This document shows positions 24,973 through 33,980 of a stretch of 64,000 bases of DNA, one piece after another. Below the pieces are notes generated by a model. It searched no databases, was not told where the DNA came from, and saw only the letters and a program-made list of their open reading frames with translations. A program made the position numbers and the translations under genes. The first letter of the stretch is position 1; each line of letters starts with the position of its first letter. The stretch comes from Reyranella aquatilis (GTDB lineage Bacteria > Pseudomonadota > Alphaproteobacteria > Reyranellales > Reyranellaceae), in the NCBI RefSeq assembly GCF_020880995.1, contig NZ_JAJISD010000010.1:152688-216687 (forward strand). The letters are read 5' to 3'.

Positions 24973-25323
24973 TCACGAGACAAGGACGTACCAGCCTTCC
25001 ACCGAGGGGGTGGCACCGCCGGTGCCGGCTTTCACACGGATCTTCTTGGCGCGCATGTCGGTCGAGGTGCCCGGTGCCACCTGGATCTTCTGCTTCGCGC
25101 CATCGACTTCGACGAGCATCGCATTGCCCGGATCGACACGACTGCGCGGCGGCGCATTGTAGAGGCGATAGATCGCCGGGTTCGATCCCGCGTCGAGGAC
25201 GGTCTGCCAATGCAGTCGCCGGGCGAAGATCCGACCGACGGGCACCTGGATCCCGACGATTTCCGCGGCTTCATGGAGGGTCGGTCGAACGCCGGCTGCC
25301 CTGCTTTTCGATCTCGCCATCAT
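24973..25323 (-). CDS. Hypothetical protein, 116 aa
   Basis: Not recognised. A short basic start (MMARSKSR), no signal peptide, a mixed alpha/beta middle with VGIQVPVGRIFARRLHWQTVLDAG, and a C-terminal part that may be beta-strand rich (NAMLVEVDGAKQKIQVAPGT, then EGWYVLVS). A GGAGCGGTGA stretch stands before the ATG at 25323. The reading frame has normal third-position GC, which supports it being real. Confidence 0.6.
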   Translation of the reverse strand: MMARSKSRAAGVRPTLHEAAEIVGIQVPVGRIFARRLHWQTVLDAGSNPAIYRLYNAPPRSRVDPGNAMLVEVDGAKQKIQVAPGTSTDMRAKKIRVKAGTGGATPSVEGWYVLVS

Positions 25324-25386
25324 TCACCGCTCCCCGAGCGGATTATGAGCGGCGATGAGGCCCTTCGCCAAGGGCGCAAACGGCAG

Positions 25387-25413
25387 ACGGCCCGCTCCAT
25401 GGGAGCGGGCCGT
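25387..25413 (-). terminator. Perfect hairpin downstream of the Gly/Ala-rich gene
   Basis: ACGGCCCGCTCC / GGAGCGGGCCGT is a 12-bp perfect stem with a 3-base loop, 18 bases past the stop of the minus-strand gene at 25432. The T content after it on the minus strand is modest (GTCTGCCGTTTG). Confidence 0.65.
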
Positions 25414-25431
25414 CGCTGGAAGTGGTACTCG

Positions 25432-25761
25432 TCAGCGCGTGGTGCCGGTCGCACCGCCCGACGCGCCGCCGGATCCCGACGGGGCAGGCGCCATACCCTG
25501 GTTCACCGAGCTGCCGCCCGGGGCGGGTGCGGTACCGCTTCCGGTCGCGCCGATACCCGCTCCCCCCGAGGCGCCACCCGGGCCGGGTTTCACCGCTGCG
25601 CCGGCACCCGGTGCCGTCGTCGTCGCGCCGCCTCCCACCGAGGCGCCGCCGCCCGTACCGGCGCTCCCGCCGGCCGATCCGCCCGCGCTGCCGCCGAACT
25701 GGGCCATGGCGGAGCCGCCGATGAGCAGGGTAGCGGCGGTGATCGCAACAAGCTTGTTCAT
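25432..25761 (-). CDS. Small secreted Gly/Ala/Ser-rich protein
   Basis: 109 residues. Signal peptide MNKLVAITAATLLIGGSAMAQ followed by a low-complexity chain made almost wholly of Gly, Ala, Ser, Pro and Thr, with GGSAGGSAGGSAG repeats. Disordered; a periplasmic or surface protein of unknown role. The repeats are in-frame multiples and could vary in number between strains. GGAGGAAC stands before the ATG, and a strong hairpin follows the gene. Confidence 0.75.
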   Translation of the reverse strand: MNKLVAITAATLLIGGSAMAQFGGSAGGSAGGSAGTGGGASVGGGATTTAPGAGAAVKPGPGGASGGAGIGATGSGTAPAPGGSSVNQGMAPAPSGSGGASGGATGTTR

Positions 25762-25824
25762 GAGTTCCTCCGTGATTGGTCGATACCGGAGAAACTGCCC
25801 CTCGCGATGATCGTTGCCGCGGGC

Positions 25825-28605
25825 TCAACTTTCCAGGAATCGCCGCGTTTCTGACACGGCATCGGCAAGGCCCAACCGCTCGACGATCACACCGGGCGGA
25901 AAGGCGCTGAGCAAACGGCTGGGCAGACGCGAGTCCAGCATCACGAACACGCCGCGATCGTCGCTGCGCCGAACGAGCCGGCCATAAGCCTGCTTCAGGC
26001 GCAACCGCGCCAGCATGTCGTCATAACCGTTGGCGCCTGCGCCGGCCGCCTTCCAGTGCGCCTTGCGCGCGCGATGGAGGATGTCGGGGCGCGGCCAGGG
26101 TACGCGGTCGAACACGATGAGGCGCAGCGAGCGACCGGGCACGTCGACGCCATCGCGCACCGCATCGGTGCCCAGCAGGCACGAATGCTCCTCGGCCCGG
26201 AAGATGTCGACAAGGGTCGCGGCATCCATGCCGCCGACATGCTGGGCATAGAGCGGAAGGCCCGCTTCCTCGAGCGCGGGCGCGATGCGCTGGTGCACGG
26301 CGCGCAGGCGGCCGATCGCGGTGAAGAGGCCCAGCGCGCCACCGCCTGCCGCGAGGAACAGCTCGCGATAGGCCGCGGCCACCTGATCCGGATCATCGCG
26401 CTTCACGTCCTTGACCACGAGGACCTTGGTCGCGTTGGGATAGTCGAACGGCGAGGCCATCGCGGCGCGCATCGCCGGCGCTGCGAGATGACGCGTGCCG
26501 GTGCGCGCCTCCGCCACCGTCCAGTCGGCGAGTCGCGAGACGTCCTCGTCATTGGCGGCGCTGGGTACGCCCAGCGAATCGCGCAGCGTGGCGGAAGTGA
26601 TCACCGCGCCATGTGCGGGGCGGATCACCGCATTCACGAACGGCTCGGCCGGATCGAGATAGTGGCGGTACATGCCGACGTCGTATTCACGGCCCTGCAC
26701 GCGCTCGACGCCGAACCAGTCGACGAAGGCCGGATCCGCGTCATTGTGCAGGCCGCGCAGCATGGCGCGCCAGGATTCGAGCGTGAGCTCGCAGCGGTTG
26801 GCGAGCGAGCGCGCCACGCCTTCGATGCGCGAGCGCTGGCTGGAGTCGAGCTTGTCGGCCTCGCCTTCGAGCCTGGCGCGCAGCGCCTGGCGCAGCCGTC
26901 GCACCGGCTGCAGCATCTTCTCCAGCGCCTCCGCAAGCTGGTCCGCCGCTGCGATCAGCCCGGGATTGAGCGGTCGCACGTCGCATTCCTGGCCGAAGCC
27001 CTGGTCGTCGCCGGCCGAACGTGCGCGCACCTGCTGGCGCACCAGCGCCAGGAATTCCTCGGCGGGGCCGAGCACGGTGCCATCGGCCAGCCGGGTCTGC
27101 CAGTTCGGCGAGGGGAGTTGCTGGGCCAGATCGAGGAGGCGGCGCAGGGCGTTCTGGGCTTCGACGTCCTCGCCCAGAAGATCGCTGAGGCGGCGCTCCA
27201 ATCCCCGCGCGCGGCTGCCGCGGCGTCCCTCCGCGCCCAGCAGCCAGCGGCGCAGGTCCGATGCCTCGACGCCGCTCAGATGCGCGCCGAACGCGCCGTC
27301 GGCGGCGTCGAACAGGTGATGGCCCTCGTCGAACACGTATCGCAGCGGCCGCGTGCCGTCGTCGAGGCCGCCCATTGCCGCCTGGATCATCACCAGCGCG
27401 TGGTTGGCGATCACGATGTCGGCCTGGCGCGCGCGCCGGATCGTGCGTTCGACGAAGCATTTCCGGTAATGCTCGCAGGCCGAGTAGATGCATTCGCCAC
27501 GGCGGTCGGCGAGCCGCTGGATGCGGCTGCGGCCCACCAGATCCAGCAGCCACGCCGGCAGGTCGCCGCCGATCATGTCGCCGTCGCGGCTGGCCAGTGC
27601 CCATCGCGCCAGCAGGCCGAGCCCGACCGCGTTCTCCGGCACGAGACCCGTGCGCATCACCGCTTCCTGGAAGTTCAACAGGCAGAGATAGTTTTCGCGG
27701 CCCTTGCGGATGACGACCCGCCGCCGCTTCTCCGCCGAGTCGCGATGCAGGCGGTCGAGTTCGGTATCGATCTGGCGCTGCAGGTTGCGGGTGTAGGTCG
27801 AAATCCAGACCGGCGCGCCGTTCTTCTCGGCCCACAGGCTGGCCGGCGCGACATAGCCCAGCGTCTTGCCGACGCCGGTGCCGGCCTCCACCAGCACGAC
27901 GTGCGGCTTGTCCTCTTCCGTGCGCGGCGCGAACGCCTCGCTGGCGGCGGAGGCATAGTCGCTCTGGGTCGGCCGCGCCTCCGCCATGTTGGCGCCGGCG
28001 GAGATGAGCTGCGCCAGCCGCAGCCGCGCCTCGCGCGGTTCGACCGGCTGGCTGCCCGGTGGCGGCGCGGGCGGCGGTTCCTCCCAGACCGGCAGGCTCT
28101 TCCACACGTCGAGGCCGGCGCCCGGCCGCTGCTTCCTGCCACCCGCATCGATGCCGAGCGCCGCCAGCACCGCGTCGCCCCAACTCCATTGGCCGCGAGC
28201 CATGGCGAGCGCCGTGTCCTTCATCTCGGACGAGGCGAGCGCCGCCATGTCGTCGAGTTCGTCGATCAGCGCGCGTGCGATCTGCGGCAACGCCGACACT
28301 TCTTCCTCCGGCGTCGACGGCACGGCGAGGTCGAGGGCTTCGCAGAGACCGCGCACGGTCGGCAGGCAGAAGCGCGCCGGGCGGACGAAGGCGAAGAGTT
28401 CGAGCAGGTCGTGTGCCGGAAGATCTTCCAGTCCGAGCCGCGCCGCGACGGCGGGCGCGTGACAGACGAGTGGCAGGTGCCCGGCTGCCCTCAGGCTCGC
28501 ATCGCCGCCCGACAGGCGCTCCACCGTCCCGTCGGGCGCGCGCCACAGCGCGCCGCGCGAAGTCGCGACCAGGGCGGGCCAGGAGGAGGTCGCGGGGATT
28601 GTCAC
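25825..28605 (-). CDS. DinG/XPD-like ATP-dependent DNA helicase (superfamily 2, iron-sulfur)
   Basis: 926 residues from the GTG at 28605, where similarity to the family seems to begin (PALVATSRGALWRAPDG); an ATG 78 bases upstream is an alternative but would overlap the divergent hydroxylase start. Walker A is EAGTGVGKT (240-248), the DEAH-type box is DEGH (426-429), and four cysteines C308, C372, C377 and C383 fit the 4Fe-4S cluster domain of XPD-type helicases. Late motifs VITSATLRD and QAYGRLVRRSDDRG are helicase motifs IV-VI. Unwinds DNA 5'-3', R-loops or repair intermediates. A long N-terminal region of about 230 residues lacks an obvious domain. Confidence 0.9.
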   Translation of the reverse strand: MTIPATSSWPALVATSRGALWRAPDGTVERLSGGDASLRAAGHLPLVCHAPAVAARLGLEDLPAHDLLELFAFVRPARFCLPTVRGLCEALDLAVPSTPEEEVSALPQIARALIDELDDMAALASSEMKDTALAMARGQWSWGDAVLAALGIDAGGRKQRPGAGLDVWKSLPVWEEPPPAPPPGSQPVEPREARLRLAQLISAGANMAEARPTQSDYASAASEAFAPRTEEDKPHVVLVEAGTGVGKTLGYVAPASLWAEKNGAPVWISTYTRNLQRQIDTELDRLHRDSAEKRRRVVIRKGRENYLCLLNFQEAVMRTGLVPENAVGLGLLARWALASRDGDMIGGDLPAWLLDLVGRSRIQRLADRRGECIYSACEHYRKCFVERTIRRARQADIVIANHALVMIQAAMGGLDDGTRPLRYVFDEGHHLFDAADGAFGAHLSGVEASDLRRWLLGAEGRRGSRARGLERRLSDLLGEDVEAQNALRRLLDLAQQLPSPNWQTRLADGTVLGPAEEFLALVRQQVRARSAGDDQGFGQECDVRPLNPGLIAAADQLAEALEKMLQPVRRLRQALRARLEGEADKLDSSQRSRIEGVARSLANRCELTLESWRAMLRGLHNDADPAFVDWFGVERVQGREYDVGMYRHYLDPAEPFVNAVIRPAHGAVITSATLRDSLGVPSAANDEDVSRLADWTVAEARTGTRHLAAPAMRAAMASPFDYPNATKVLVVKDVKRDDPDQVAAAYRELFLAAGGGALGLFTAIGRLRAVHQRIAPALEEAGLPLYAQHVGGMDAATLVDIFRAEEHSCLLGTDAVRDGVDVPGRSLRLIVFDRVPWPRPDILHRARKAHWKAAGAGANGYDDMLARLRLKQAYGRLVRRSDDRGVFVMLDSRLPSRLLSAFPPGVIVERLGLADAVSETRRFLES

Positions 28606-28673
28606 CGGGCGGTGAATAGCACAGGGCAATTGTCCGGTGCAGCGACCGTCGGTTGCCACTAGAATCGCAGGGC

Positions 28674-29825
28674 ATGAAAGCACCGCCCGTCGTCAAGAAG
28701 ACCACCGCCGTGTTTCACCAGTCCGGCCCCTTGCCGGTCGGCAAGGGCAAGATCACCGGGATCATCGCGCTCACCCTCGGCGGCCTCGCCGTGCTGGCGG
28801 TGCTGGCCTTTCATTTTCCCGAGTATCTGACGACGCCGGACCTGCGCAAGAAGTACGACGTGGGCCTGCTGCGGCAGGTGCTGCTGGTCGGCATGGTGAT
28901 CGCGGGCGGCATGGCGATCGCCAATCTGGTCCAGCGGCGCAATCGCTGGCTGAACGGCACGGCGCTGGCCCTGATCGCGCTCGCTGCGGCGATGGGCGGG
29001 CATCGCGTCCCGGTAGCGGATTTTCCCGACAACACCCCCTACATCGGTCTCGACTGGTTCATCCTCGACCTGTTGGGCTCGAGCATGATCTTCATCCTGA
29101 TCGAGAAACTGGTGCCGCTGCATCGCGACCAGCCGGTGTTCCGGCCGGGCTGGCAGACCGACTTCACGCATTTCATCGTGAACCACCTGCTGGTGGGTCT
29201 GGCGCTGCTGATCGTGAACTTCGCGATCCACAGCCTGTTCGGCTGGCTGGTGTGGGCGCCGTTGCAGAAGTGGGTGGGCGGCCTGCCGTTTTTCGCGGCC
29301 CTGTTTCTGGTGCTGCTGGTCGCCGATCTCGTCCAGTACTGGACGCATCGCGCCTATCACGAGATCCCGTTCCTGTGGCGTTTCCACGCCGTGCACCACA
29401 GCGCCGAATACATGGACTGGATGGCGGGCTCGCGTCTGCATCTGTTCGAACTGCTGACCACGCGGGTGTCGATCCTGGGCGTGCTCTACGTGCTGGGCTT
29501 CAGCCAGGCCGTGACAGACGTCTATATCGTGATCGTGGGCTTCCAGGCGGTGTTCAACCACGCCAACGTCCGGGTGCCGGCCGTCTTCGCGAAGGCGCCG
29601 CTGAAGTGGCTGATCGTGACGCCCGACTTCCATCACTGGCATCACAGTTCGGAGCGCGAGGCGATCGATCGCAACTACGCCGCCCACTTCGCCTTCATCG
29701 ACTACATCTTCGGCACGGCGGTGAAGTCCGAGCGGCGTTTCCCCGGAAAGTACGGCGTGCTGGGCGACTACATGCCGAACGGCTTCGTGCGCCAGCAGCT
29801 TTTCCCCTTTACGTGGAAGGGCTGA
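28674..29825 (+). CDS. Fatty acid hydroxylase superfamily membrane di-iron enzyme
   Basis: 383 residues from the ATG at 28674. About six membrane helices; three histidine clusters HRAYH (225-229), HAVHH (238-242) and HHWHH (320-324) hold two irons, as in sterol desaturases, C4-methyl oxidases and related hydroxylases. It hydroxylates or desaturates a lipid in the inner membrane. The N-terminal 100 residues add two or three helices not found in short members. Divergent from the helicase; its 3' end overlaps the MFS gene by 17 bases. A second, shorter superfamily member is at 37318. Confidence 0.88.
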   Translation: MKAPPVVKKTTAVFHQSGPLPVGKGKITGIIALTLGGLAVLAVLAFHFPEYLTTPDLRKKYDVGLLRQVLLVGMVIAGGMAIANLVQRRNRWLNGTALALIALAAAMGGHRVPVADFPDNTPYIGLDWFILDLLGSSMIFILIEKLVPLHRDQPVFRPGWQTDFTHFIVNHLLVGLALLIVNFAIHSLFGWLVWAPLQKWVGGLPFFAALFLVLLVADLVQYWTHRAYHEIPFLWRFHAVHHSAEYMDWMAGSRLHLFELLTTRVSILGVLYVLGFSQAVTDVYIVIVGFQAVFNHANVRVPAVFAKAPLKWLIVTPDFHHWHHSSEREAIDRNYAAHFAFIDYIFGTAVKSERRFPGKYGVLGDYMPNGFVRQQLFPFTWKG

Positions 29826-30972
29826 CGGCGCGGCGCCTCGCGTCGGCCAGCAATGCGAGGAGGGCGGCGAGCAGCAGCGCGGCGACGGCGGCCAGCAGCG
29901 GCGTGGCGAGGCTGCCCGTCGCCTCGTAGACATATCCGGCGAAGGCCGGTCCCACGATCTGGCCGATGCTGAAAGAGACCGTCATCAGGGCGATGCGGCC
30001 GCGCGGGTCGCCGCCGCCCGAACGGGTGGCGACGAGACCGAGCGCCGTCAGGCTGACGAAGGTGCCGCCGACCAACACCGCCGAGACGAGGATGCTCGCC
30101 GGATGCAGCCACAGCGCACTGGCGGCAACGCCCGACGCCTCGACCACGCAGGCCACGGCATAGATGCGCAGGATGCCCCAGCGCCGGCCCAGTGCCGTCC
30201 ACAGCACCACCGACGGCGCGGCGCAGAGACCGAACAGGATCCAGATGTACGGTTCGAGATGGGCGAGCGAGGGCGTCCCGCGCACCATGTCGACGATGAA
30301 AGTGGCGGTGATGACGTAGCCGAAGCCGAACAGGCCGTAGGCCGCGAGCAGTGCCGCGAAGTCTAGATCGAGCCGCGTACCGTCGGGCCTCTGCACGGTT
30401 TGCCCCGTCGGTTGGTCGCGCGGCACCAGCCAGAGGACGGCGAGACTTGCGGCCGCGGCCATCGCCGCGCTCGCGAACCAGAGCGTCGTCCACTCGGCAC
30501 CCGCTTGCAGTAGCAGTGCCACGACGGCCGCGGAGGCGGCGATACCGACGCCGACGCCCGCGAAATGCACCGCCGAGAGCGCACCGTTCCCGGTCGCTGC
30601 CAGCCGATCGATCACCAGCGCGGAACTGAAGATCAAGGCAAAGGCACTGGCGGCGCCCGCCAGGAAGCGCAGGGCCAGGAAAACCGGCATCGTCGACGCG
30701 AAGCCCATGTCGAGGAGACAAATCGCAGTTGCCGCGAGCGAAGACAGCAGCCAGAGCCGCCGGCTGCCGGGTAGTCGCATCGATGCCAGCACCGCGCCCG
30801 CGAGGTAGCCCACGAAATTCGCCGAGGCGATCAAGCCGGCCTGCGACTTGGTGAGGGGAATGGCCTCGACCATCGGCGGGAGGATCGGGGTGTAGACGAA
30901 GCGGCCGACGCCCATCGCCGCGGCCATTGCCAGAAGGCCGCCGAGACTGAGCAGGAAAGGGCTTCTGTGCAT
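29809..30972 (-). CDS. MFS transporter (YbfB/YjiJ-like)
   Basis: 387 residues from the ATG at 30972; a GTG 54 bases upstream would extend it. Twelve hydrophobic segments with the MFS layout. GVGRFVYTPILPPMVEA in helix 1 and SANFVGYLAGA in helix 2 are typical of the YbfB/YjiJ group, thought to export drugs or metabolites; substrates are unknown. Convergent with the hydroxylase and divergent from lysK, with 70 bases between. Confidence 0.87.
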   Translation of the reverse strand: MHRSPFLLSLGGLLAMAAAMGVGRFVYTPILPPMVEAIPLTKSQAGLIASANFVGYLAGAVLASMRLPGSRRLWLLSSLAATAICLLDMGFASTMPVFLALRFLAGAASAFALIFSSALVIDRLAATGNGALSAVHFAGVGVGIAASAAVVALLLQAGAEWTTLWFASAAMAAAASLAVLWLVPRDQPTGQTVQRPDGTRLDLDFAALLAAYGLFGFGYVITATFIVDMVRGTPSLAHLEPYIWILFGLCAAPSVVLWTALGRRWGILRIYAVACVVEASGVAASALWLHPASILVSAVLVGGTFVSLTALGLVATRSGGGDPRGRIALMTVSFSIGQIVGPAFAGYVYEATGSLATPLLAAVAALLLAALLALLADARRRAVSPST

Positions 30973-31042
30973 GGCAGGCGCGGCACTTTGGGCCGCTGCT
31001 GCAATTGACGCAATTGGCCCTCGCACTTAGTTTCGCCGATCC

Positions 31043-32644
31043 ATGTCCCAAATCGATCGCTCCCTTGCCGAGGCCGCGCGCGCGTGGCCGTTTGAAGAAG
31101 CCCGCAAGCTCGTCGCCCGCATCGGCGGCAAAGCGCCGGCGAAGGGCTATGTGCTGTTCGAGACCGGCTACGGCCCGTCGGGCCTGCCCCATATCGGCAC
31201 GTTCGGCGAGGTCGTGCGCACGACGATGGTGCGGCAGGCGTTCCGGCGCCTGTCCGACGTGCCGGCGCGGCTGTTCTGCTTTTCCGACGACATGGACGGC
31301 CTGCGCAAGGTGCCGGACAACGTGCCGAACAAGGAGATGCTGGCGGCTCATCTCGGCAAGCCGCTGACCGTGGTGCCCGATCCGTTCAGCAACGAGCATC
31401 CGAGTTTCGGCGCGGCAAACAACGCGCGTCTGCGTGCCTTCCTCGATTCCTTCGGTTTCGAGTACGAGTTCCAGTCGGCGACCGACTGGTACAAGTCCGG
31501 TCGCTTCGACACGATGCTGCTCGCCATGCTGCGCCACTACGACGAGGTGCAGGCGGTGATGCTGCCGACGCTCGGCGAGGAGCGCCGCGCGACCTACTCG
31601 ATCTTTCTGCCGATCTCGCAGAAGACCGGGCGCGTTCTGCAGGTCCCGGTGATCAAGACCGACGCCGATGCCGGCACGATCGTCTATCGCGACGAGGACG
31701 GCTCGATGGTCGAGACGCCGGTCACCGGCGGCAACGTCAAGCTGCAGTGGAAGGCCGACTGGGCCGGCCGCTGGTTCGCGCTCGACGTCGACTACGAGAT
31801 GTACGGCAAGGACCTGATCCCTTCGGCCGAACTCTCGGCGAAGATCGTGCGCATCCTGGGCGGCAGGCCGCCGGAGGGCTTCAACTACGAGCTCTTCCTC
31901 GACGAGGAAGGCAAGAAGATCTCCAAGTCGAAGGGCAACGGTCTCTCGGTCGAGGAATGGCTGCGCTACGCCTCGCCCGAATCGCTGGCGCTCTACATGC
32001 ACCAGCAGCCGCGGCGTGCGAAGCGGCTGCATTTCGACGTGATCCCGCGTGCCATCGACGACTATCTGTCGCTGGTCGAGAAGTTGCCGAAGGAGGAGCC
32101 GGCGCGCGCGCTGGAGAATCCGGCCTGGCACATCCACGACGGCACGGCGCCCGCCAACTCCGCGGCCGGCGTCACCTTCGGCATGCTGCTGAATCTCGCG
32201 GGCGTCGCCAACACCGAGGACAAGGACGTCCTCTGGCAATACCTGCGGCGCTACGTGCCCGGTGCGACGCCCGAGAATGCGCCCTATCTCGACCGGCTAC
32301 TGGCCGGCGCGGTTGCCTACTACCAGGACTTCGTGAAGTCCTCGAAGAAGTTCCGCCTGCCCACGGATCGCGAACGCCCGGCGCTGGAAGACCTGCTCGA
32401 GACGCTGCGCAGGTGTCCCGAGGACGCGACGGCCGAAGTCATCCAGGACGAGGTCTACGAGGCCGGCAAGCGGCACTTCGCCAAGGAAGAACTGCGCCAG
32501 TGGTTCAAGACACTCTACGAGGTGCTGCTCGGCAGCGAGCAGGGGCCGCGCATGGGCGCCTTCATCAAGCTCTACGGCCGCGACAACGTCGTGAGGCTGA
32601 TCGAGCGTGCGCTGGCCGGCGAGGATCTGGGCAAGGCAGCGTAG
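31043..32644 (+). CDS. lysK: Lysyl-tRNA synthetase, class I
   Basis: 533 residues. The Rossmann class I signatures are PHIGT (49-53) in the HIGH position and KKISKSKGNG with KISKS at 292-296. It charges tRNA-Lys with lysine using ATP. Class I LysRS is the archaeal type, also used by most alphaproteobacteria in place of class II lysS, which supports the taxonomic call. Downstream is an AllA-like gene 9 bases after the stop, probably in the same transcript. Confidence 0.95.
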   Translation: MSQIDRSLAEAARAWPFEEARKLVARIGGKAPAKGYVLFETGYGPSGLPHIGTFGEVVRTTMVRQAFRRLSDVPARLFCFSDDMDGLRKVPDNVPNKEMLAAHLGKPLTVVPDPFSNEHPSFGAANNARLRAFLDSFGFEYEFQSATDWYKSGRFDTMLLAMLRHYDEVQAVMLPTLGEERRATYSIFLPISQKTGRVLQVPVIKTDADAGTIVYRDEDGSMVETPVTGGNVKLQWKADWAGRWFALDVDYEMYGKDLIPSAELSAKIVRILGGRPPEGFNYELFLDEEGKKISKSKGNGLSVEEWLRYASPESLALYMHQQPRRAKRLHFDVIPRAIDDYLSLVEKLPKEEPARALENPAWHIHDGTAPANSAAGVTFGMLLNLAGVANTEDKDVLWQYLRRYVPGATPENAPYLDRLLAGAVAYYQDFVKSSKKFRLPTDRERPALEDLLETLRRCPEDATAEVIQDEVYEAGKRHFAKEELRQWFKTLYEVLLGSEQGPRMGAFIKLYGRDNVVRLIERALAGEDLGKAA

Positions 32645-32653
32645 GATTGCGAC

Positions 32654-33310
32654 ATGAGTGACGGCGTCGTCTTCGACTACCTCAATCCCGATATCCCGCC
32701 CGGACTGCGGCTGCTCGACGTTCCGCTGATCCGCGCCAACCGCGACACGATCAAGGGATACGGCGAGGTCGTGCGCGACCCGAAGAAGCAGAAGATCGAG
32801 ATCGTGCCCTGGCCGCTCAACGGCTCGCGCAAGCTCGATGCCGGCACCGGCATCGAAGGCGGCACGACCGAGGGCATCTTCACCTGCGAATGGCGCGGCA
32901 ACGAGCTAATCGGCCGCAACGAGGCGGTCGGCGGCCACTATGTCATCGGCTTCCGCGATCTTCCCGAGAAGGCCCAGCCCGGCGTGAAGCTGAGCCGGGG
33001 CCGCGTACTCCTCTGGCATTGCAACTATCATCCGGACGGAGGCCAGCTGTTCTGGCCGCTCGACGGCAAGCCGTTCGTCGTGCCGGTGGCGCTGCCGGGC
33101 GACGATCTCAAGCCAGAGACCTTCAAGGCCTTCTGGTCGGACGGCAGCGTCGGCATCTACATCCACCCCGGCATCTGGCACGAGGGGGTGTTCCCGGTAA
33201 ATGAGACCGGCCGCTTCTTCGACAAGCAGGGCAAGGTTCATGCGCGCGTGAGCTGCGACCTCGCGCGCGAGTTCGGCGTTCTGCTCAACGTCCCCCTGCC
33301 GCTGGGCTGA
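32654..33310 (+). CDS. Ureidoglycolate lyase (AllA)-like protein
   Basis: 218 residues. The C-terminal cupin-like part, YIHPGIWHEGVFPV and FFDKQGKVHARVSCDLAREFG, matches the AllA family that splits ureidoglycolate to glyoxylate and urea at the end of purine breakdown. No other allantoin or urate genes are near. The N-terminal half is longer than in E. coli AllA (160 residues), so it is a longer branch that may act on another substrate. 3' end overlaps the convergent TetR gene by 26 bases. Confidence 0.75.
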   Translation: MSDGVVFDYLNPDIPPGLRLLDVPLIRANRDTIKGYGEVVRDPKKQKIEIVPWPLNGSRKLDAGTGIEGGTTEGIFTCEWRGNELIGRNEAVGGHYVIGFRDLPEKAQPGVKLSRGRVLLWHCNYHPDGGQLFWPLDGKPFVVPVALPGDDLKPETFKAFWSDGSVGIYIHPGIWHEGVFPVNETGRFFDKQGKVHARVSCDLAREFGVLLNVPLPLG

Positions 33311-33950
33311 CGCCCGCCGCGGCCCGGAACACCCGGGACAGGGCGGTGATTGCTTCCGGTCTTCCGATCGCGGCCTCGTCCTGGGCCATCATCTCCCAGA
33401 CGGCGCCTTCGACGGCGGCGAGCGCCACGGCAAGCTGCATCGGGTCGGCGATCCTCGCGCCGGCGGCCTCGAGCTTGGCCTGGAGGGCGGGGACGAACCT
33501 GCGTGCTTCCTCGATGATCGCCTGGCGTCCCTGCACTTCGGGCAAGGCGTCGCGAAGGGCGAACGAGACGTCGAGGCCCTTGCGCTTCTCGACGACGAAG
33601 GCCGCGATGGCGGCGTCGATCGTCTCCTCCGGCGTTCCGGCGTCTGACAGGTCGGCGTCGATGACAGCGGCCAGATAGGCCCGGGTGCGCTGGCGGACGA
33701 TCTCGACGGCGATGGCATTGCGGTTGGGGAAGTACTGGTAGAGCGAACCGACCGAGACGCCGGCCAGCGCCGCGATCCGCGTGGTCGTGCATCCGGCCCA
33801 TCCGTCCTGTCGCAGAATGCGAATAGTCGCCTCGACGATGGCGTCCACCGTCACGGTCGAGCGCGTTTGAGTGGGCTTCTTGCGCGGTTTCAGGGCAGCC
33901 GGCACGGCATGGCTCCGATGCGAATGGACGGTCGGCGGGCGGGTTTCCAT
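33285..33950 (-). CDS. TetR-family regulator
   Basis: 221 residues from the ATG at 33950 (a TTG two codons earlier is possible). Helix-turn-helix IAALAGVSVGSLYQYFPNRNAI at about residues 52-73 is the TetR pattern; the C-terminal ligand domain ends WEMMAQDEAAIGRPEAITALSRVF. Transcribed divergently from the SDR at 33981 with only 30 bases between starts, and its own start codon lies inside the palindrome 33946-33960. It very likely represses both genes; the inducer is unknown. Confidence 0.92.
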   Translation of the reverse strand: METRPPTVHSHRSHAVPAALKPRKKPTQTRSTVTVDAIVEATIRILRQDGWAGCTTTRIAALAGVSVGSLYQYFPNRNAIAVEIVRQRTRAYLAAVIDADLSDAGTPEETIDAAIAAFVVEKRKGLDVSFALRDALPEVQGRQAIIEEARRFVPALQAKLEAAGARIADPMQLAVALAAVEGAVWEMMAQDEAAIGRPEAITALSRVFRAAAGVSPAAGGR

Positions 33951-33960
33951 TTTCAATGGA
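33946..33960. promoter_or_regulatory. Candidate TetR operator
   Basis: TCCATT-ttc-AATGGA, a perfect 6-3-6 palindrome in the TetR/SDR divergent junction. It overlaps the TetR start codon and lies 21 bases before the SDR start, so a bound repressor would block both genes. Confidence 0.6.
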
Positions 33961-33980
33961 CGTCAGCCGGAGTCAAAGAC

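Noticed and set aside
26056..28662. 868-codon open frame antisense to the helicase
   Set aside because: Shadow frame; composition is atypical and no motif is present, while the minus-strand frame has helicase motifs.
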